From contig VWZF01001856.1 in the NCBI GenBank assembly GCA_013396755.1, positions 1,825,902 through 1,889,901 of the forward strand: a DNA stretch of 64,000 nucleotides, written 5' to 3'. The position numbers were made by a program, and so were the translations under genes. This document shows positions 1 through 12,437 of this stretch, one piece after another (within the stretch, counting starts at the first letter, position 1; each line of letters opens with the position of its first letter). Source of the stretch: Sclerurus mexicanus. Taxonomy: Eukaryota; Chordata; Aves; Passeriformes; Furnariidae. The notes beneath the pieces are model-generated. The model saw nothing but the letters and a program-made list of their open reading frames with translations. It made no database searches and had not been told where the DNA came from.

Positions 1-1332
1 CAGGTGCTGGATTTAGCCCTGCCACTAATGTTTTAATTGGTCAAAGCCCCGGTTCTTAAATCCCCAGATACCTCCAGAAAACAATCTTGTTTTGAAGCAC
101 TGCTCTCAAAAAAGTGGGAGGAATATCCAAGGTTCCCATTAAATTAATGTCATAAAGTTTTAATTGATATTAAAGAGACATCATTATTAAAGGGAGAATT
201 ACATACATTAAGATGTAAATTATGACAAGGAGGCTCTTATCATGAGATAATCAAAGATAATCACCCCCCTGGGGTACTGCAAGGAACAAGGCACAGCTGA
301 GCGCCTCTAAATCTCTTAACAAGTACAACATTGGAGTCCTTCCATGGATCCTGCAAAGCAAAAACAAAGACATCTACCCTTTGGTGTCTGAGACAAATTC
401 ACTGGGACATCACTGGGACACTGCAAGGCTGGGCAGGTGAAGCCAGGATTTTATCTGGACTACATACTTACAACAGACCTGCTACAGACACTTCTTTCTG
501 TGAGCTTCTGAAGAAAACTCATTTAAAGCCCTTTTTCTGCCAGTCAGAAAGAAAATTAATTTAATAAACAGCAATAGAAAACTGAGCAGGGAAAAATAAA
601 AAGACCTCAAAATCATGAACAAGCAGCTGTGGCCAGTTGTAACTAAAATTCCATTGTTATCCATGTTATTAATCTGTTAACAACCTGGTAGCACCCAAAG
701 GATTTTGTCCAGCTGCCTAAAGAAATAATGGAAGAAGATCATATTTACTGCATAAACAAAATTACATTTTGATGGTATTTTTCATTCTCAACTAAAAAAT
801 TAACTCTCTGTGTTCCAGGTGGACCAATGACGGTACAAGAGATCTGAGGAAACCAAAGTGTTAACTGGGATAGAAACCAAATCTGGTGTTTCCCCTCATT
901 ATTCTCAAATCACTAAACTAAACCCACTTGTGTATGGTTAAATGCTGCCTAATTTCAGCAAAACGAATATAGGAATATATAGGAATTTCTGTTAAAAAAC
1001 CTTGATTAAACAAAAATTAAGACTTTCCTCAAAAATTCCTGTTCTTTGAACTTCTGAGGTTTTTCTGATAACATCCCAATCTTGGGAAAAAAAATATAGG
1101 TGGGGAAAAAATTAGTTGTTGTCTTGCTAAAATCCTTCAGCTTTTTGGTTTTGTGACTTTGTTTTTACTTTTGAATGTTGTTTTATAAAGAATATACAGG
1201 ATTATGTATTACAGTGTGAAACTTTTAAATAATTCTAAATTAAAATAGAAAAACCAGAGTCCTTGTTTCAACTCTGTTTTAAAACAACCTTCAAAACTTC
1301 CTACATGAAATAAAAAGATGTTTGGGATAAAA

Positions 1333-1632
1333 AATCATAGAACCATTGAATTGTTCAGGTAGAAAAAGACTGCCAAGGTCTGAAATTCCAACCGTTCCCC
1401 CAGCACTGCCAAGGCCATCACTAACCCATGTCCCCAAGTGCCACATTTGTATGACTTTTAAATCCCTCCAGGGATGAGGACGCCACCACTGCCCTGGGCA
1501 GCTGGGCCAATGCTTGATAACCTTTTCAGTGAAGAAAGTTTCCCGAATACCAAATCTAAACCTCTCCTGGCCCAACTTGAGGCCTCTTGTCCTGTCTCTT
1601 GTTACTTGGGAGAAGAGACCAACACCCACATA
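1333..1632 (-). mobile_element. CR1 LINE fragment
   Basis: Minus-strand copy. It starts with the degenerate terminal repeat (aatcatagaaccattg) and continues through GCACTGCCAAGG, CTCCAGGGATGAGGA and the conserved block reading back to CAAGAGGCCTCAAG. It belongs to the subfamily with that last motif. Confidence 0.88.
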
Positions 1633-1973
1633 CATTTATTTACTTCTATTATATTTACATATTTAAAATCCAAGCTTCACCTAAGCTGCCATGCAGCATC
1701 GGTTGTTCTCCAGCCCTTTTCCTATTTCTCCAGAGTCCCATTTGAAGGGTTGGTGTGCAACTCAGGAGACACTGAAACCATTCCTTCATTGCTCACCTTT
1801 TGCCCAGTGTGTCCAATTAAAACACTGTCAGACACAGAGGTGTTTCCCAGGCTCTCCACAATGTCAATTCCAAAGTCAATACAAGCAGAAATCCAGAAAT
1901 GTTGGAGTTCAAGGTTCCTGCTGCTGAAAATCTATATAATGAGGAAAATAAAGGAATAAGCATTATTATCAAA

Positions 1974-2118
1974 TCATAGAATGGTTTGGGCTGGAAGGAA
2001 CCTTAAAGCTCATCTCATTCCAACCCTCTGCCATGGGCAGGGACACCTTCCACTAGACCAGGTTACTCCAAGCTGCATCCAACCTGGCCTGAACACTTCC
2101 AGGGATGGGGCCCCTAAA
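1974..2118 (-). mobile_element. CR1 LINE 3' fragment
   Basis: Begins AATCATAGAATGGTTTGGGC and contains CATGGGCAGGGACACCTTCC and ACTTCCAGGGATGGGGC, the diagnostic avian CR1 3' end in reverse. Cut short at 2118. Confidence 0.92.
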
Positions 2119-2664
2119 AGAAAAATTCTGGTCCTGGAGAGAGTCCATGGAAAGAAGTAGAATAAACAGTTATTCATGTATTCTCTGTCAGTCACATACA
2201 AAGAAATTACAAGTTGGGCAGAGAAAACAAACAAATAAAGCTCTGGAAAACATCTTTTTATTTTATTTCTTCTCATACAAGTTACCTTTCTAGAAAGAGA
2301 ATGCACCAGTTTGAAAAATCACACAAAAAAATTGGATGAGTGAGGCTGGAAAACAGGACTTAGAGAGAAAGACATATGAAATCATCAGGTCATCAGACAA
2401 GGGGTTAGAGGATCACAGGCTCTAAATTGTATCTATGGAAAGAAGGCATCAGATAATAGTGGGTGATGTGGGGGTTTTAAAATCAGATTAATTAATAGTG
2501 AACTATAATAGCTGAAGAATGAATTTAGACAAATTCAAATAAATAAAATGTGTAATTTTTTAACAAGAATTAAAAAAAATCACATGGAAACCATCAGCCC
2601 TGTGAAAGTACCAGATCTTCTACCAACTGCAATCGTAATGAATAGCTCAGGTCTGTCCAGAGGT

Positions 2665-2746
2665 GTCTCTGCCCATGACAGGGGTGTTAGATCTAGATGG
2701 CCTTTAAGGTCCCTTCCAACCCAAACCATTCTGTAGTTCCATGATG
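2665..2746 (+). mobile_element. CR1 LINE 3' tail, short
   Basis: Only the last 80 bases remain, from CTGCCCATGACAGGGG through GGTCCCTTCCAACCC to the terminal TTCCATGATGAT. Confidence 0.82.
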
Positions 2747-3015
2747 ATGGTGGCAGTGAGATGTTAGATGGTTACAGAGAACACCAGCTGCTCGTGAAAG
2801 GAGCACTGATTCTGCACTGAAGCAGTAAGAAGAACTCACAGGCTTTTTCAGACTTTTCCATTAAAATAGGAGCCTCCAGCTGAGGGACAGGGACATACAA
2901 GGACAAGAGTTTCACTGTGACTGTGGCTTTTGCAGCCTGAAACGTGAAGTCACTTCATAGGTCAGATTCCTGGAAAATTCCTGAGCATCACAGAGGACAG
3001 TCAGGGCAAACATAC

Positions 3016-3115
3016 CTGTGCTCCCCCTTGGCAGCTCCAAGCCGTGAAGTTGGTGAACTGAGCTGGTCTGTTTGGGCTTTCTGGCAGATATTCTGGGTAC
3101 ACCAACAATCCATAC
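3016..3115 (-). CDS. PKHD1: PKHD1 exon I: RYGLLVYPEYLP and FTAWSCQGGAQ
   Basis: This 100-base exon runs phase 2 to phase 0, from the acceptor ttactaaacag to the donor CACAG/GTATGT. Joined to exon H it gives HSCTRYGLLVYPEYLP, then RPAQFTNFTAWSCQGGAQ. In fibrocystins the (C)TRYGxxVYPxxxP strand is followed, after a variable loop, by FTxW and GGAQ, so the order and spacing are right. NFT is a possible glycosylation site. It is the last exon found in the window; the next expected motif (NLxLKNFxVYxCRDFGID) was not seen between here and position 1. Confidence 0.92.
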
Positions 3116-3717
3116 CTGTTTAGTAAAGAAAGCAATGGACATTGATTCTTTACAGTGCATGTATTGGTGAGCAGAATTTTCTATTCATCATTTCAGTATC
3201 TAAAATCTGAAATCTGTAACGGTTCTCAACATGAGACTTTATCATTTAATCCCAAATCAGAGACTGGTAGATAACACTACTTATTTTAGACATCTAATCA
3301 TGTCACTGAGCAAATTTAAAATTTCTTTTCAAGCATTTGCAAAATTAGCCACAGCAGGGTTAATGAGTGTGCAGTGTCACTGAAAGGTGACATCCCCACC
3401 ATGCTCATAAGTTTTCAGCATCACCTTCAGATAAGCCTGACATGAATTCAGACAGATAAGGCTTTTCTTAATCTTGGATTCAGTCAACTTGGAATACAGC
3501 CCAAATGTACACGTTCGTGAATGCAGACCATGGTTTGACCTCAGAGATGATTTTAAATCCAGATTAATATCCAGATTTCCTCAAAATTCAGATCACTCCA
3601 TCCACTGATTTTCAGTATAATATTTCTAATATTGTTTCTGTTTTAGGGAAGTACAGGCAGAAGCTCTTGTGAATAGCCATTCCTGGATACCACAGGGGCA
3701 ATTGTTACATGAAATGT

Positions 3718-3953
3718 CATAGAATCATGGAATCATAGTATGGTTTGGGTTGGAAGGGAACTTCATCTGGTTCCACCCTCCTGCCATGAGCAGAGACATA
3801 TTTCACTATCCCAGGTTGCTCCAAGCCCCATCCAAGCCGGCCTTGGACACTTCCAGGGATGGGGCAGCCACAGCTTCTCTGGGCAGCCTGTGCCAGGGCC
3901 TCACCACCCTCTCAGGGAAGAGCTTCTTCCTCATATGTAATCTAAGAAAGAAA
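3718..3953 (-). mobile_element. CR1 LINE 3' fragment
   Basis: Starts CATAGAATCATGGAATCATA and runs through GCCACAGCTTCTCTGGGCAG and CAGGGCCTCACCACCC. It faces the plus-oriented copy at 4223, making an inverted pair. Confidence 0.93.
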
Positions 3954-4222
3954 TTGTGTCTGTTCTCCTGCATGCCACTCTCTTCTCAAAAGCCTGGTAG
4001 ACATAGAAGGTGAGCTTTCAATTCAACAGGTGATCTCAGGCTTCAGTGCTTTGCTATTAAATGCTTGATGAGGAAATGTGTTAAATGTGGCACCTTAAGC
4101 TACATCGGTACCAGTTAAATAAGGGGACAAAGTGGAGGAGCTTGTTAACAGCACGGGGAATTGCTGCAAGTTAACAAGCTGGGTTTGCGAATGATTAAGA
4201 AAGGACCAGGAAAGAAAGGAAT

Positions 4223-4387
4223 GAAGTGGCTGCCCCATCCCTGAGAGTGTTCAAGAGCAGGTTGGACGGGGCTTGGAGCAACCTGGTCTAGTGGGTGGCA
4301 TCCTTGACCATGGCAGGGGGTTGGAACTGGATGAGCTTTAAGGTCCCTTCCAGCCCCAACCATTCTTGGATTCCATGATTCTATGAC
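4223..4387 (+). mobile_element. CR1 LINE 3' fragment
   Basis: Runs from GTGGCTGCCCCATCCCTGAG through GGTTGGACGGGGCTTGGAGC to the terminal ATTCCATGATTCTATGA. Confidence 0.92.
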
Positions 4388-4615
4388 TGTATTTAAACTA
4401 AAGGGAAAGCAGAAAAACTGCCCCAAGCACATTGCTGACAAACACCCATTCTGCCCTCCTATAGATAGCTCTGCTTAAAAGACATGAGGACCTGAAAGGG
4501 ACCAAAACTGAGGGGGAAATCCTAAAATGAGGGGCAAAGAATTTTCAGCCCATGACTGCAATTTTAGTTGCCATTTACTCAAGGAAAATCTTTATAACCA
4601 AAAATCCCCAAGTAC

Positions 4616-4728
4616 CTTGTGCAGGAGTGAGCTGTGTTCTCACTGAAGGACAGGAGAGGCACTTTGGGTGGTCCCTCGGGGGGCAGATGAAAGAAATAGC
4701 CATACCCAGCACCACACACTGTGTTACT
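4616..4728 (-). CDS. PKHD1: PKHD1 exon H: VCGAGYGYFFHL and ENTAHSC
   Basis: This 113-base exon runs phase 0 to phase 2, from the acceptor tctctctag to the donor ACAAG/GTACTT. It encodes SNTVCGAGYGYFFHLPPEGP, then VPLLSFSENTAHSCTR, the last codon being split across the junction. The VC-x-AGYG(Y/F)-x-(F/Y)HL and NxAHSC motifs identify fibrocystin strongly. An AG two bases further on cannot be used because it would open with a TAA stop. There is no methionine-initiated open frame here, so ORF listing alone misses the exon. Confidence 0.92.
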
Positions 4729-7700
4729 CTAGAGAGAAGAATATGTGACTGTGAAAAAGTATTGCCACAGATTTCTGGAAATTAAAATCAGATTAAGAAA
4801 AACCCAGATTAAAATCAGAGTTGAAATCCATTCAAATTCTGGTAAGTCTGGCTGGTAGAAGACACCTTCTGCGTCCCCAATCTTGTCCTGTTTTCACTCT
4901 GACCTTGGGCCAGTCTTAAAAAAGCTTTTTTAAGCCAGACAACAAAAACTGGCCAAGCAATAGAGACAAATGACAGAAAGATGGTGCTGTCACAATTCTT
5001 GAAGTAAGAAAGAACTGTGTGGAAAACTTACACCTATAAATTCATTTCTATATAAGAAGAAAATGTCATGAAGAAAAGGTAAATCACCAGCTATTCAGTT
5101 TATTGATTTCCTTCTCAATCTGAATCCTTCTCCTGTCTCACAAAGCAAACAGAGGATAAGGAAATATTTGCATTGAAAAAGTAATACTATTAAAAGTCGA
5201 GAGAGAGAAGAGAACACCAGAACATGTCAGTGGCCGAACAATTAAACTTACACCTTTGGGAAATTATGTGGTTTGAATTATTTTTAACAGGGTGAGTGAA
5301 TAACCATGGGAAGATGTGCTGCAAGTTATTATTTAATATATTTTAATGAATAATTACATTCTACATCCTACTTTTGAGTTACATTCCTTGTATTGTCAAA
5401 TGAGCAAAAATAAGTAAACATGAGGTCTAACTGGCCTTAAAATTAGGAGCTGGTACTTAGAGAATCTGTAGCAAGTAGATTATGTGGGTTATATTCAGTG
5501 GGTCCTGAGCTTTTCTACTTTAGGGCAAAAAACCCCTGCTCTTGCCTGCTTAATTTGGAGAGCAGCCAAACCTGGCTAGTTTTGGATGGTGTCCATATAA
5601 CAAAGTTTTCAGGTGTGCACCTGTGCAGGATCCCTCTCAGCTGCCTCAGATGTGTAAAAGTTTGAAGCTGAAGCCCACACTGGTAAACTTAGCCTCCCTT
5701 TCTAGGAAAAAAATAAGGAATAGGCATGGCCAGAAGGCAATTCTCCTATCCTTAAACAACATTAATTGCTCTCTGGAGGTATCTAGCCCACCAAGAGGAG
5801 TCTAAGATGACCTTTCTTGCAGCTGTAAGAAGAGCTTGTTCTTTAAGATCAGGACTGACACCCACCACTACCACTCATAGGTCACTGGACACTGTTAAAA
5901 CACTAATGACTTTTTGGTCCCTGATGATCCAAATCAAAGCTGAGCCTGGTGACCTTGAGGTGAAACCCTCCATACACCAATTACATTCTTCTGACCCACC
6001 CAAGTGTGCTCCCTGCAGTCCTGATCCCTGACATCTGTCAAGCAAAAAAGTACTGAGACCCAAAGCTCTGCTTTCTCTATCTCCTGGTAAAACTGCTGCT
6101 CTTTCTGAACGTGCAGCCACAGACCTTTTCCTTTAACAAAATGCTTCTGCAGTCCATCATTCCCAGGATCTTTTACTTGTGACTCGAACCGTGCGTTCTA
6201 CAGATGATTCATAAAGAGGAAAAAAAAAAACCCTCTGCATATTTATTCAGCCAGCTAGTGGCTGGAGGGCAGGGGTTTTAGGCAAGCAGGGAATTTTGTG
6301 TGGAAATCAATTCTTTGTGGAAGTCAGTATATTACGAATGTCCGTGCAACCAAAATTCCGGAGAGAAATTACCTCCCCGAGCATGCCAAACACCTGGAGG
6401 TGTGCACTGCAAGTCAGTAAAATCGAGCGGCTGACATTTTAATTGTCTCTTAACCTCACAACTCTGCTGATGTAAATACTTCATGGATTTCTTTTAGACA
6501 GCTGGGATCCAAACTGTTCACCTTAAAGACGACATTGAAGCTCTGGACAGCAGACCCAGCACCGCTCCCCCAGTTTCAGAACATAGAAGGACACGAGTAG
6601 TACCCTCAGTGGGTCCAGTGTGCACCCACCTTGGCAGGAAGGGTTTTGGAAAAGATCTCAGTAGGGGTGAAATGGTGAGAAACAATGGTGCTCAGGAGAA
6701 TGGCTGGGTTGGGTGACACTGGGGAACAAATGCCTTTACCAGCAGTGAAATCAGTCACTTTTACCCACAGTGACCATCAGTCACTCCTCTGACATGGAGA
6801 CACACGCTGAGCTCCACCCCATTCATTCACTGGAGCTGTTTCTCAGTCCCCAACACCATGGCAAGAAAGAAAAGGGAGGGTCTTGTTGAATTTCTGAAAT
6901 CAGCTTGTACCTTGTTATGCATGAGCTCCCCATGCCGGCTCTGGGATTTCAGGGCATTGAAAACTTTAATGAATTGAAAGTTACTACAAAAAGTCCAAGA
7001 CTCGCTGGGCCCAAGAGAGCCAAGGGAAAAAGACAGAAACTTACTTTTGAAATTGTTTTTCCTGCACACAAAAAGAAAATCAGGGACATAAGGCAGAAGT
7101 TTCAGTGACTAAAGACCCAATGTCACAGCGGGGCATCTTCAGTTCCCTGTGCTGACAGTATTTAAAAGGAAAGAACCTATTAATGAAATTGTCAGTGACA
7201 CTAAAAAGTGATAACTTGGGCTCACACCCCATTTAAAAAAAAATACAAAAAAACCCCCCCACAATTATACTAACGTTGTAATAATCATTTTGCACTCATA
7301 CTGTCCAAGTATAAAGTTTTATCTAACAGCTTGAATCACCAATGCACTTAAGAGCTTAAGTCAAGTGGAAACCAGAGGGAATTGGGTCTCCAAATGTCTT
7401 TGTAGGCTCAGGTTTGAGTAACTGCTCTGTCCCAATTTCCACACAGTTTAGGACACCACTGATTTTCAAGGAAATTTAAGCTCTTCAGCCACCGATGCAA
7501 ATTTAGGCTCCCAAGTAAATTGAGTCGTTATGAAAATATTATTGCAGGTCTCACTGTGGAAAAGCTTAACCCATCATGCACAGAAGATGTAACACAGTGT
7601 CGGCCTAGAGCTCTCTGGTTATCTTAGCTGCGGTCCTTGCCTTAAAGATTGCAGCCCTTAAGTTTAAAACCGGTAATTGAAAGATAGAAATCTGAAAACA

Positions 7701-9608
7701 ACTTAAAAGCCCCCCACCAATAAACGCAAAGACTGACAAACATTTAAAATTAAAAATCTAAAGGGGGAAATTTCTATTTCATGTCCTGGCAGTTGGAAGA
7801 TGAGTCTTTTCTATGGCATTCTTCAAATCTCGCCATTAAATTAAGATTACAAATATGTAAAAATCACTATCCAGTTCTTGGGTGATTTGATCAGATGAAA
7901 GGTACTGAAACTCTGTAATATCATGATGCTGGTGTTGGACCAGCACTCGTTAAATTTAGGGATTATTATTTCACTGAGAAAAAGTCCACAGTTGTTTTAC
8001 TTGGAAGAAGTGTGACGTTTAATATCCACATCCTTTCGTGTCTTCCTGAGCACTGCTTGGTTCTGTCACACAGAAAGTGCAGCTAATAATAATTTTAAGC
8101 TGGGCAACCTCCCATTTTCCTGTTGCTGCTGCAATGCCTCAAATACCCCACTCCAAGAGACTGTCCATGATGAGGGTTATCAACCACCCTTCCAGAGCCA
8201 TCTGCTGCTCCACCCTGAGCACCACACCTCTGGAGAGCAGACTGAGCCCCCTGATATTTGGGTATAGAGCTACAGACACAGCTTTGGGCATACCTATGAA
8301 GACATGTGAACTGGGAGGGCTAAATAAATGTGCTGAAAACCCACCACAGTCAGTTCACTCGTACCCATGGAGATAATTACAGCAAACCTTTTCAAAAGCT
8401 GCACCACTGGCGATGGAGTCGACAGCTCCAGGGTAAGTCAGTGCGTGACAGGACAAAACTCTGTGTTTAGTGGAGCTGAAATTCATATGATCCTGCCTGC
8501 TTGTTGTATTTTTTAGCCACATCTGATGGTCTCAAAAATGATAAATACGCCCTTGAGGGAATTGCAGAAAAGTCCTCTCCTTCTTCCTAAGCACTACTGT
8601 CTCCATAATAACGTAGGAAATGTGTTGGTCTCTTTTTCACCTTCAAATTTAGGTGCAAATTTTCCCCGTGGAGCAGAAGCCCGGAGGGCGATTAGGTCTT
8701 CACATCCTGTTAGTAATTGGTTTGGTTACTGTGGGTTAACAAGGGAACAGGTTAGGATTGTTTTTAAAATGAAAATATGCATTTGTCACTACTGAAAACG
8801 TGGTAAGAAAGGTCACTTTCAATGAAATTCCAGGCTTAAAGTAGTTAGGAAGGAAAAGTGGTTTGAAGTTGCTGAAAATCGTATTTTTTGTCCACAAAAC
8901 ACTTAAAAGTGACTCTTTATTCTGAAATGCAAGACCAAAATAAAGTATGAACTAAGAGAAAGCATCAGAGAATTAACGAATAAAAAGATTTTTACTGAGC
9001 TCAGCTTTTTGATGTGAGGGCCGTTACTCTGTTAGCTCTTTAAAAGTTTAGTGTTTTATTACTGTTTTGAATAGAGAAGCTTCATTTCTTTTAAAATCAA
9101 TGTCATTTTCATAGGGCAGGGAACACACGCTTCTCTCCCTGAAATGGAAATATATGTACAATGTAATTTTGAATCCAGACCGAGGTGCATTTTATATCAC
9201 TGAATTTTAGTGCGTTTGTAATCAGTCCATTTAAATGGAATATTTTTTTATAATTACCGAAATAGGAAACAATTCTAGAAAAGCTCAGCCTAAACTTTTT
9301 TCCAAATTTTCAGAATCTGTGAATATTAGAAAATAAAACAGCACTTTAAAGTTTCTCAGGATGAATAATCTCACTATAATATTTCATTCCATGTAAATGC
9401 AGCAAAATTTTCAGTAATAAATTTGCCCAGGAGCATAATTTATTTTGCAATATGCACTTGTTTCCATATCCCATCAGAAGCACAGGTTTGACAGCTCAGC
9501 CAAGAAGGAAATATTGTGTGTATGATCTCCCAGATAAATGAAGCTCTGTATTGTTCTGATATCTTTGATTAGAAAGGAAATGTTCTGTCTTATACCTGAA
9601 CTTCTTAC
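4729..9608 (-). other. PKHD1: PKHD1 intron between exons G and H
   Basis: A 4.9 kb intron and the longest stretch here without a recognisable CR1 copy. It carries short homopolymer runs, such as the A and C runs at 7237-7260. Around 6180-6440 there is a moderately CpG-containing patch. I see no further exon. Confidence 0.8.
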
Positions 9609-9742
9609 CTTGATGTGGTTGGCAGGAGCCCTGATGTAGATCCCTGCTGGTGACAGTGTCTCAATGTTGGATAAACCATCAGTGCCAGAAAGGCCAATCA
9701 ATATGTTATTACTGACTCTGTTCCCCTCTTCCAGTCCCTCAC
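9609..9742 (-). CDS. PKHD1: PKHD1 exon G: PbH1 repeats, GLSNIETLSPAGIYI
   Basis: This 134-base exon runs phase 1 to phase 0, from the acceptor ttcttttaaag to the strong donor ATCAAG/GTAAGA. It encodes GEGLEEGNRVSNNILIG, then GTDGLSNIETLSPAGIYIRA and PANHIK. The E-G-x-E-E-x-N-x(4)-N turn and the LSPAG(I/F)(Y/F)I strand are shared by fibrocystin and fibrocystin-L. The junction from exon F is shorter than I remember in human fibrocystin, where about 20 further residues intervene (see findings). Confidence 0.91.
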
Positions 9743-12311
9743 CTTTAAAAGAAAAATGTAAGAAAAAAGGTAGGAAAATTACAATAAAAAAGTGAAAAAG
9801 AAGGAAAAAAAATTAACATAAATGCACCTATAGCTGGAAACTCTCTGTTGTCATGATTCTGCATTTCAATACACACAGGCCCAGCTGTTATATCCACATA
9901 TATTTATTTACCTGTACTAGATATTATATGTCAACATACCACCAGCCATACCTACTGTATTGCAAGCTTATGCTGAAAATAAATAAAATATGTGTTATAA
10001 AGCAGATTTACAGTTGGGAAAAGAGAGATTCAGAGTGGGAAAGGGGCTCACCTATGCACAGGCATGCTCCTGGCAGTATTAGAACTCAAAGTCTTCTCTA
10101 TCTCCTGTGTCTCCATTCGCTGCCCTACTTATATGTAAGAAAATTTCTAAATAGACTTAAAAACACCTGGTGCAACTCTTCACAAAAGTGAAGCATTGCC
10201 CCCCAAGCAATGGAGTATGAGAAGAAACAGGGAAAAATCAATCAACCAATTGATCAGACAACCCAGACTCGTGGGGTGCCTCAAATCTAGTAACAGAATT
10301 GAAGTAGGAAGAAGAAAACAAAAGCAGGATCTTTTGAAACTACACCTTAAAGAAATGGGCCACCCAACAGCAAAAAGTGGACTGTCCCATATAAGTCAAG
10401 TCCAAATAAGGACAGAATCACAGAACACAACAATAGGACAAGAGGAAGTGGCCTCAAGTTGCACCAGAGGAGGTTTAGATTAGATATTAGGAATAATTTC
10501 TTCACTAAAAGGATGGTCAGGCATAGGAATGGGCTGCCCAGGGAAGTGGTGGACTTAACATCCCTGAAAGTGTTCAAGGAATGTGTATATGTGGCACTTG
10601 GGGACATGGTTTAGTGGTGGCCTTGGCAGTGCTGAGATAATGCTTGCACTCAATGATCTTAAAGGTCTTTTTCGACCTTAATGGTTCTGTGACTCCATGA
10701 TCAGCATATGTCTCCCTGCTCTGGTCTTTTGGAATAAGAATATAAAGTGGGACATCTCTATTTGGCCCACACTGGGAGCAAATGACATCTGTTTAGTTTT
10801 TTGTCAAAGATGAATGGTTATCTTCACCTGTATCTGCTCAAGTTCTATTCCAAATACAGATCCCTTCCCCAGTGATTACTATCCCTAACATAAGCCACTT
10901 CCCAGAAAAACCTATATCCTTTGGGTTTGGGGATGGCAGTAATTACTTTCAGCCTTCCCTCAGTCTTTGAGCCTTGGCCAACTTTTTGGAACAGGATCCA
11001 TTTAGGAAATATTTCCTTTCCAGGCTGTATTTACTACAAATTATCAGAGCATGAACAGAATCCTAAAGCAGTCCTTTTGAAAGCCATATAGGTTTTTTGA
11101 GGTGACATAAAAGGTTTTTGCTTTCAAGCTGAGACCTAGTGTATCAATAATTTTAAGCCCAGAGTTACTTTTTATGACTGTCTTGCAAACCCCCTAAAAA
11201 TAAGGGTTTGGGATGAAATCAATGAGGGAGTCCAGTTCTGGAGCTGTAAAGAGTCAGATATAATAAATACTCCTTCTCAGGCAACCAGATGATACATAAA
11301 TCAGACACTCTGGAGCTGCTGACAGTGAAGCCATTAAAGACATCTTGGGGATAAGGTATATTCAGGCTGAAACTTCCTCTCAGCACAGAGTCCTTTAGCT
11401 CCAACACGTGTCCCAGCATGAATGAGCCAAGGGATGCCAACAGGCTGGAGATCTTGCTCTGCTTCCCCATGACTGCAAGGATTCTGTACATCACCTTGGG
11501 CATCTCTCTGAGCTTGCTCTCTTCATCTGCAAGATGTGCATAATCGCTCTCAGTTTATAGTCTCCTGTGTTTAAATTGTGATCTATGACTTCTCATTATG
11601 TTTATACACAGCACCTACCATAGGGACTCGCTGTGTGGTAGGAACGGCAGGATCAGGACTAAAGGCTTTTCTTTTCCCCTCTGTTTATCTTAAAATTGGT
11701 CATTTTTATCAAACCGTTTATGGAAAATGAAAATCGAGCTCTATCTTTAGGTATTCAGGCAACATGAGATCCCAGCAGAAGATGCTGCAAGTCAGTCTCC
11801 TGATGGTTAGTTAGGAGAAATATTTTGTTGCTTAACATTTTTGTTGCTCCAAGCTCCAATTTATTTAAGTGCTAAATCCTCTGCTTAACTTTTAACATAT
11901 GCTTTCACTCCATTATCTTTGATGTCAAATGAGTGAAGTTAAAGGTAAGTATGCTCTTAAATGTTTCTCTAAGCTGGGGTCTTATATATTGCATAATGGC
12001 ACTTTTCCAAAAATGGATTAATCAATCCCCTAAAAAAACCTACTTCTCTTTGTTCACTTAAAAACAAGGGATACAGATCAAGTGAAAACTGACCTGAAGA
12101 AACTGAGCATATGGTCAAATGGAAGTACCTTCTAGGAGTTGTTTGTGGAACTGTGGGAGCTTTATTCCAAATTCACTGACACCAGAAAATGCAGAAGATG
12201 TGATTAAGGTTCTCAGAGGGCAGTTAAGGATCTGCATTCTTTCCTCCAAAGGCATTTTCATGCAAATGGGAATCAGCACATGTTGGGTAGATATTTTCCC
12301 GCTTCCCTTAC
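9743..12311 (-). other. PKHD1: PKHD1 intron between exons F and G
   Basis: A 2.6 kb intron with one CR1 fragment at 10425-10702. The minus-strand open frame at 11219-11503 (94 residues) has no recognisable similarity. I looked here for a small exon equivalent to a human insertion at this point and did not find one. Confidence 0.8.
10425..10702 (+). mobile_element. CR1 LINE 3' fragment
   Basis: Contains GTGGCCTCAAGTTGCACCAG, GGTTTAGATTAGATATTAGG, GGCTGCCCAGGGAAGTGGTG and GGGACATGGTTTAGTGGTGG, a different CR1 subfamily from the TTGGACGGGGCTTGGAG type. Confidence 0.92.
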
Positions 12312-12437
12312 CCAGTACAAGTCCATGGCCTGAAATGTTGTAGAAAACATTGCTGTCCACAATGAGGTTTGAGATCCCGGTCAGACGGAGTCCCTGGCCA
12401 AAGGAGTCCAAAACACAACAGCCACGGATGTAAGAGT
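12312..12437 (-). CDS. PKHD1: PKHD1 exon F: PbH1 repeats, DSNVFYNISGHGL
   Basis: This 126-base exon runs phase 1 to phase 1, from the acceptor cctttctttgcag to the donor ACTGG/GTAAGG. It encodes DSYIRGCCVLDSFGQGL, then LTGISNLIVDSNVFYNISGH. These are two coils of parallel beta-helix (PbH1) repeats, in which short strands alternate with asparagine and glycine turns. SNVFYNI and GH before the donor match fibrocystin as remembered. NIS is a possible glycosylation site. The frame stays open into the intron, but that sequence shows no family similarity. Confidence 0.92.

Larger units (their letters stand above)
1..3015 (-). other. PKHD1: PKHD1 intron following exon I (partial)
   Basis: AT-rich intronic sequence continuing past the left edge. 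It contains CR1 fragments at 1333-1632, 1974-2118 and 2665-2746. The remaining stretches (1-1330, 1633-1973, 2119-2664, 2747-3015) hold no exon, RNA gene or recognisable repeat on either strand. Short open frames there have no family similarity. Confidence 0.65.
3116..4615 (-). other. PKHD1: PKHD1 intron between exons H and I
   Basis: A 1500-base intron holding a CR1 fragment in each orientation (3718-3953 minus, 4223-4387 plus). The remainder is unremarkable AT-rich sequence. Confidence 0.85.

Noticed and set aside
6179..6440. Stretch with several CpG sites, considered as an exon or promoter
   Set aside because: No splice-bounded frame fits the PKHD1 phases, and no promoter elements are recognisable.
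11219..11503. 94-codon minus-strand frame, considered as a missing PKHD1 exon
   Set aside because: It shows no beta-helix or fibrocystin motif, and the neighbouring exons already join in phase without it.
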